A DNA stretch of 64,000 nt from Arthrobacter sp. zg-Y769 (GTDB lineage Bacteria; Actinomycetota; Actinomycetes; Actinomycetales; Micrococcaceae), in NCBI RefSeq assembly GCF_020907405.1, contig NZ_JAJJOE010000008.1, positions 1 to 64,000 of the forward strand, in the 5' to 3' direction. The notes under the pieces were generated by a model, which made no database searches, was not told the DNA's origin, and worked only from the letters and a program-made list of their open reading frames with translations. How positions within the stretch are numbered: position 1 is the stretch's first letter; each line of letters opens with the position of its first letter. Both the position numbers and the translations under genes were made by a program. This document shows positions 62,266 through 64,000 of this stretch, in pieces.

Positions 62266-63168
62266 ATGAGTTTCAATACCAACGCGCGTCTGGATTCCTC
62301 CCGTGTCAGTGACCGGCGCGGCAAGGGCAAAGGCATCGCCGTAGGCGGCGGACTGGGCGGCGGCCTGCTGCTGATCCTGTCCCTGTTTTTCGGATCGGAC
62401 GTGATTGACGGGCTGGGCCTGAGCGACGGATCCGGCGTACCTGCCGGCCAGGCACAGTCTGAGAGCATCGACACCTGTTTGAACGGCGAAGATGCCAACG
62501 AGCGGTTGGACTGCCGCATCCTCGGCACTGCCGAAAGCCTCGACAGCTTCTGGGAGCCGTACCTGGCCGGCTACGGCCTGACCTACACGGAGCCCGGCGT
62601 CGTCCTCTTCACCGACCGGACGAATACCGGCTGCGGCGCTGCCACCAGCGCCGTCGGACCGTTCTACTGCCCGGCGGACGAACAGACCTACTACGACACC
62701 GCGTTCTTCTCCGACCTGGTCACCAACTACGGGTCCTCCGGCGGTCCGCTGGCGCAGGAATACGTGGTCGCGCATGAGTTCGGCCACCACATCCAGCAGA
62801 TCACCGGCTCCAGTGCGGGCCGGAACGCGGACCCGCAGGGCGCAGACTCCGCCTCGGTACGCACCGAGCTGCAGGCAGATTGCTATGCGGGCCTGTGGGC
62901 ACGGCATGCCGCGGACCAGCCCGCGCCCGGCTCGGACGTGCCGTTCCTGGCTCCGTTCACCGAGACCGACATCAGCGATGCCCTTTCGGCGGCATCCGCC
63001 ATCGGCGATGACCGGATCCAGGCTTCGGCCACCGGACAGGTCAACCCGGAGAGCTGGACCCACGGCTCCAGCGCCCAGCGCCAGGCCTGGTTCCTTGCCG
63101 GCTACAACGACGGCGGCAGCCTGGAAACATGCGATACCTTCAGCGCTGCGGATCTGTCCCACCCGTAA
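62266..63168 (+). CDS. Neutral zinc metallopeptidase (YpfJ-like)
   Basis: 300 residues, one N-terminal helix (about 24-43) as membrane anchor, then an external domain with the zinc site HEFGHH (170-175), C-rich (C71, C83, C123, C135 perhaps disulfides) and ELQADCYAGLWA further on. Family is uncharacterised; predicted zinc peptidase. Likely leaderless ATG. Confidence 0.9.
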   Translation: MSFNTNARLDSSRVSDRRGKGKGIAVGGGLGGGLLLILSLFFGSDVIDGLGLSDGSGVPAGQAQSESIDTCLNGEDANERLDCRILGTAESLDSFWEPYLAGYGLTYTEPGVVLFTDRTNTGCGAATSAVGPFYCPADEQTYYDTAFFSDLVTNYGSSGGPLAQEYVVAHEFGHHIQQITGSSAGRNADPQGADSASVRTELQADCYAGLWARHAADQPAPGSDVPFLAPFTETDISDALSAASAIGDDRIQASATGQVNPESWTHGSSAQRQAWFLAGYNDGGSLETCDTFSAADLSHP

Positions 63169-63305
63169 GGGCCGGCGGAACATCTGCCACCGGCGCCCAA
63201 GGCAACGCCCGTCCCGCCCTGGCGCCTGAGCCAGCTGTCCGCCCGAACAACTGCCCCACGGGTATGTCCTGCCGGACGACGTGCGTTCCACCATGCCAGT
63301 CCGGA
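63169..63305. other. 137-bp gap between convergent genes
   Basis: No convincing ORF or strong hairpin. Includes the ends of two convergent genes; I see no clear terminator. Confidence 0.5.
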
Positions 63306-64000
63306 TCAGAATGGTGCTGCTGCCTCCTGTCCATCTCCCGTCGCCGGGTCCGGCGGTCCAGCTTTCGGACGCCCCAGTTCCAGGAAGGGTTCGGTCCGGT
63401 AGACGCGGCCGGTGGGCGAGGTCCACTCGATGACCCCCGGTACGGGTTGGCAGGCTTTCCAATAGCCCAGGGTCTTGAACCGGTGGTGCCGCCGGCACAG
63501 ATGCTCCAGGTTTCCGTGATCCGTAGGCCCACCCTTTGCCCAGTCAACTGTGTGGTCAATGTCCGAAACCGCAGTACTGACCCTGCAACCGGGGAACCTA
63601 CAGGTTCCGTCCCGGGCACGCAGCCAGCGGCGGAGCCCGGCCGGAACTTTCCGCCGCCGCCCCACACCCAGGATTTCTCCGGTTCGCGGGTCCTGTGCCA
63701 ATCCGGTCCACCCGGCGGCGTTGCGGGCCAGCCTCCGGGCTGCTTCTGCGCTGATGGGTCCGTAGCCATGGAGCTCGGCTGGCTTGTCGTCGGCTCCGAA
63801 GAGGGTTTCTGCGTTGATCAGGACCATGATTTCCGCCTTCGGGATGATTCCCTCGTCCGGTCCTGAGTCATTGTGGGCGGACTTGGTCTCACCTCCTGCG
63901 CCAGGATCACGCTCCACCCCGTCCCTCGTGCGGCTGGCACCGTTGGCACCGCCGGCATCTCTGAGATGGGTTGAGCCGAGGCCGCCCATCAGTAGCTGCG
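63306..64000 (-). CDS. HNH endonuclease (DUF222-type), 5' end off the window
   Basis: At least 227 residues are visible from an internal ATG at 63989, and the frame stays open to the window edge, so the N-terminal part is missing. The HNH site reads CRFPGCRVSTAVSDIDHTVDW, then GNLEHLCRRHHRFKT with zinc-binding Cys/His. Members of this DUF222-HNH family are abundant in Actinobacteria, role unclear. Convergent with the metallopeptidase. Confidence 0.88.
   Translation of the reverse strand, partial: QLLMGGLGSTHLRDAGGANGASRTRDGVERDPGAGGETKSAHNDSGPDEGIIPKAEIMVLINAETLFGADDKPAELHGYGPISAEAARRLARNAAGWTGLAQDPRTGEILGVGRRRKVPAGLRRWLRARDGTCRFPGCRVSTAVSDIDHTVDWAKGGPTDHGNLEHLCRRHHRFKTLGYWKACQPVPGVIEWTSPTGRVYRTEPFLELGRPKAGPPDPATGDGQEAAAPF

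Noticed and set aside
63129-63866. A 245-codon plus-strand frame at the right end
   Set aside because: Antisense to the HNH endonuclease, whose zinc-binding motifs are intact on the minus strand.

Overview
The window is about 67% GC by eye, densely coded on both strands and free of phage, plasmid or insertion-sequence genes. It carries three hallmarks of Actinobacteria: a complete Pup-proteasome locus, mycothiol ligase MshC, and a polyprenol-phosphate mannose synthase. The single-chain PafBC regulator, the mix of short-spaced TANNNT leaderless promoters with Shine-Dalgarno starts, and the gene neighbourhoods fit Arthrobacter or a close relative in the Micrococcaceae. The species cannot be named from sequence alone. 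The first ~78 bases (A/C-only stretch plus 25 C) look like a contig-end artefact.

Region 1 (90-18811, all minus strand) runs from mannose synthase and a YtcJ-like amidohydrolase through HelY helicase, TatC/TatA, a small membrane protein, fused PafBC, two FKBP prolyl isomerases (one cytosolic, one a lipoprotein), then pafA, prcA, prcB, pup, dop, mpa and trmI. In transcription order (right to left) the core reads mpa-dop-pup-prcB-prcA-pafA. Most junctions are overlaps or gaps of a few bases; pup-dop has 40. Pup ends in Gln, so Dop must deamidate it before PafA ligates it. Mpa ends in GQYL, the tail that docks on the 20S gate. helY-tat-paf-prc-pup-dop-mpa follows the mycobacterial order.

Region 2 (18889-27359): an M50 site-2 protease overlapping a HAD phosphatase, a divergent PAC2-family protein, mshC, undecaprenyl-diphosphatase, small unknowns, an acyl-CoA dehydrogenase/M20 peptidase pair, and tRNA-Leu(GAG) with a textbook terminator.

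Region 3 (27427-42720): a CBS/CNNM membrane protein, an amino-acid permease with a universal-stress partner, kynureninase, a fatty-acid cluster (MaoC hydratase, two-domain FabG4-type reductase, thiolase, divergent TetR plus large acyl-CoA dehydrogenase) matching mycobacterial htdX-fabG4-fadA2-fadE5, divergent glgA/glgM and glgC, and an SDR-like protein with a zinc ribbon but no catalytic Tyr.

Region 4 (42699-64000): a P-type cation ATPase, a YeiH-like exporter, PepN, a cupin, a lipoate ligase-like protein with its accessory domain first, cysteine-free ribosomal protein L31 with a structured leader, a lipoprotein, a SpoU methyltransferase, an ABC ATPase, SerB, an SDR, FabG, a DUF3099 protein, SURF1, an ABC-F protein with an unusual leader, the biotin ECF transporter BioYMN, a zinc metallopeptidase, and an HNH endonuclease running off the edge.

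The candidates most worth a second look are the ABC-F leader (overlapping 36-codon ORF plus three dyads), the 10-bp repeats that displace the DUF3099 start from its ribosome binding site, the L31 leader, the dyads between thiolase and TetR, the hairpin-rich gap at 819-1312, the Tyr-less SDR and the widespread leaderless promoter layout. I found no convincing wholly new multi-gene system.
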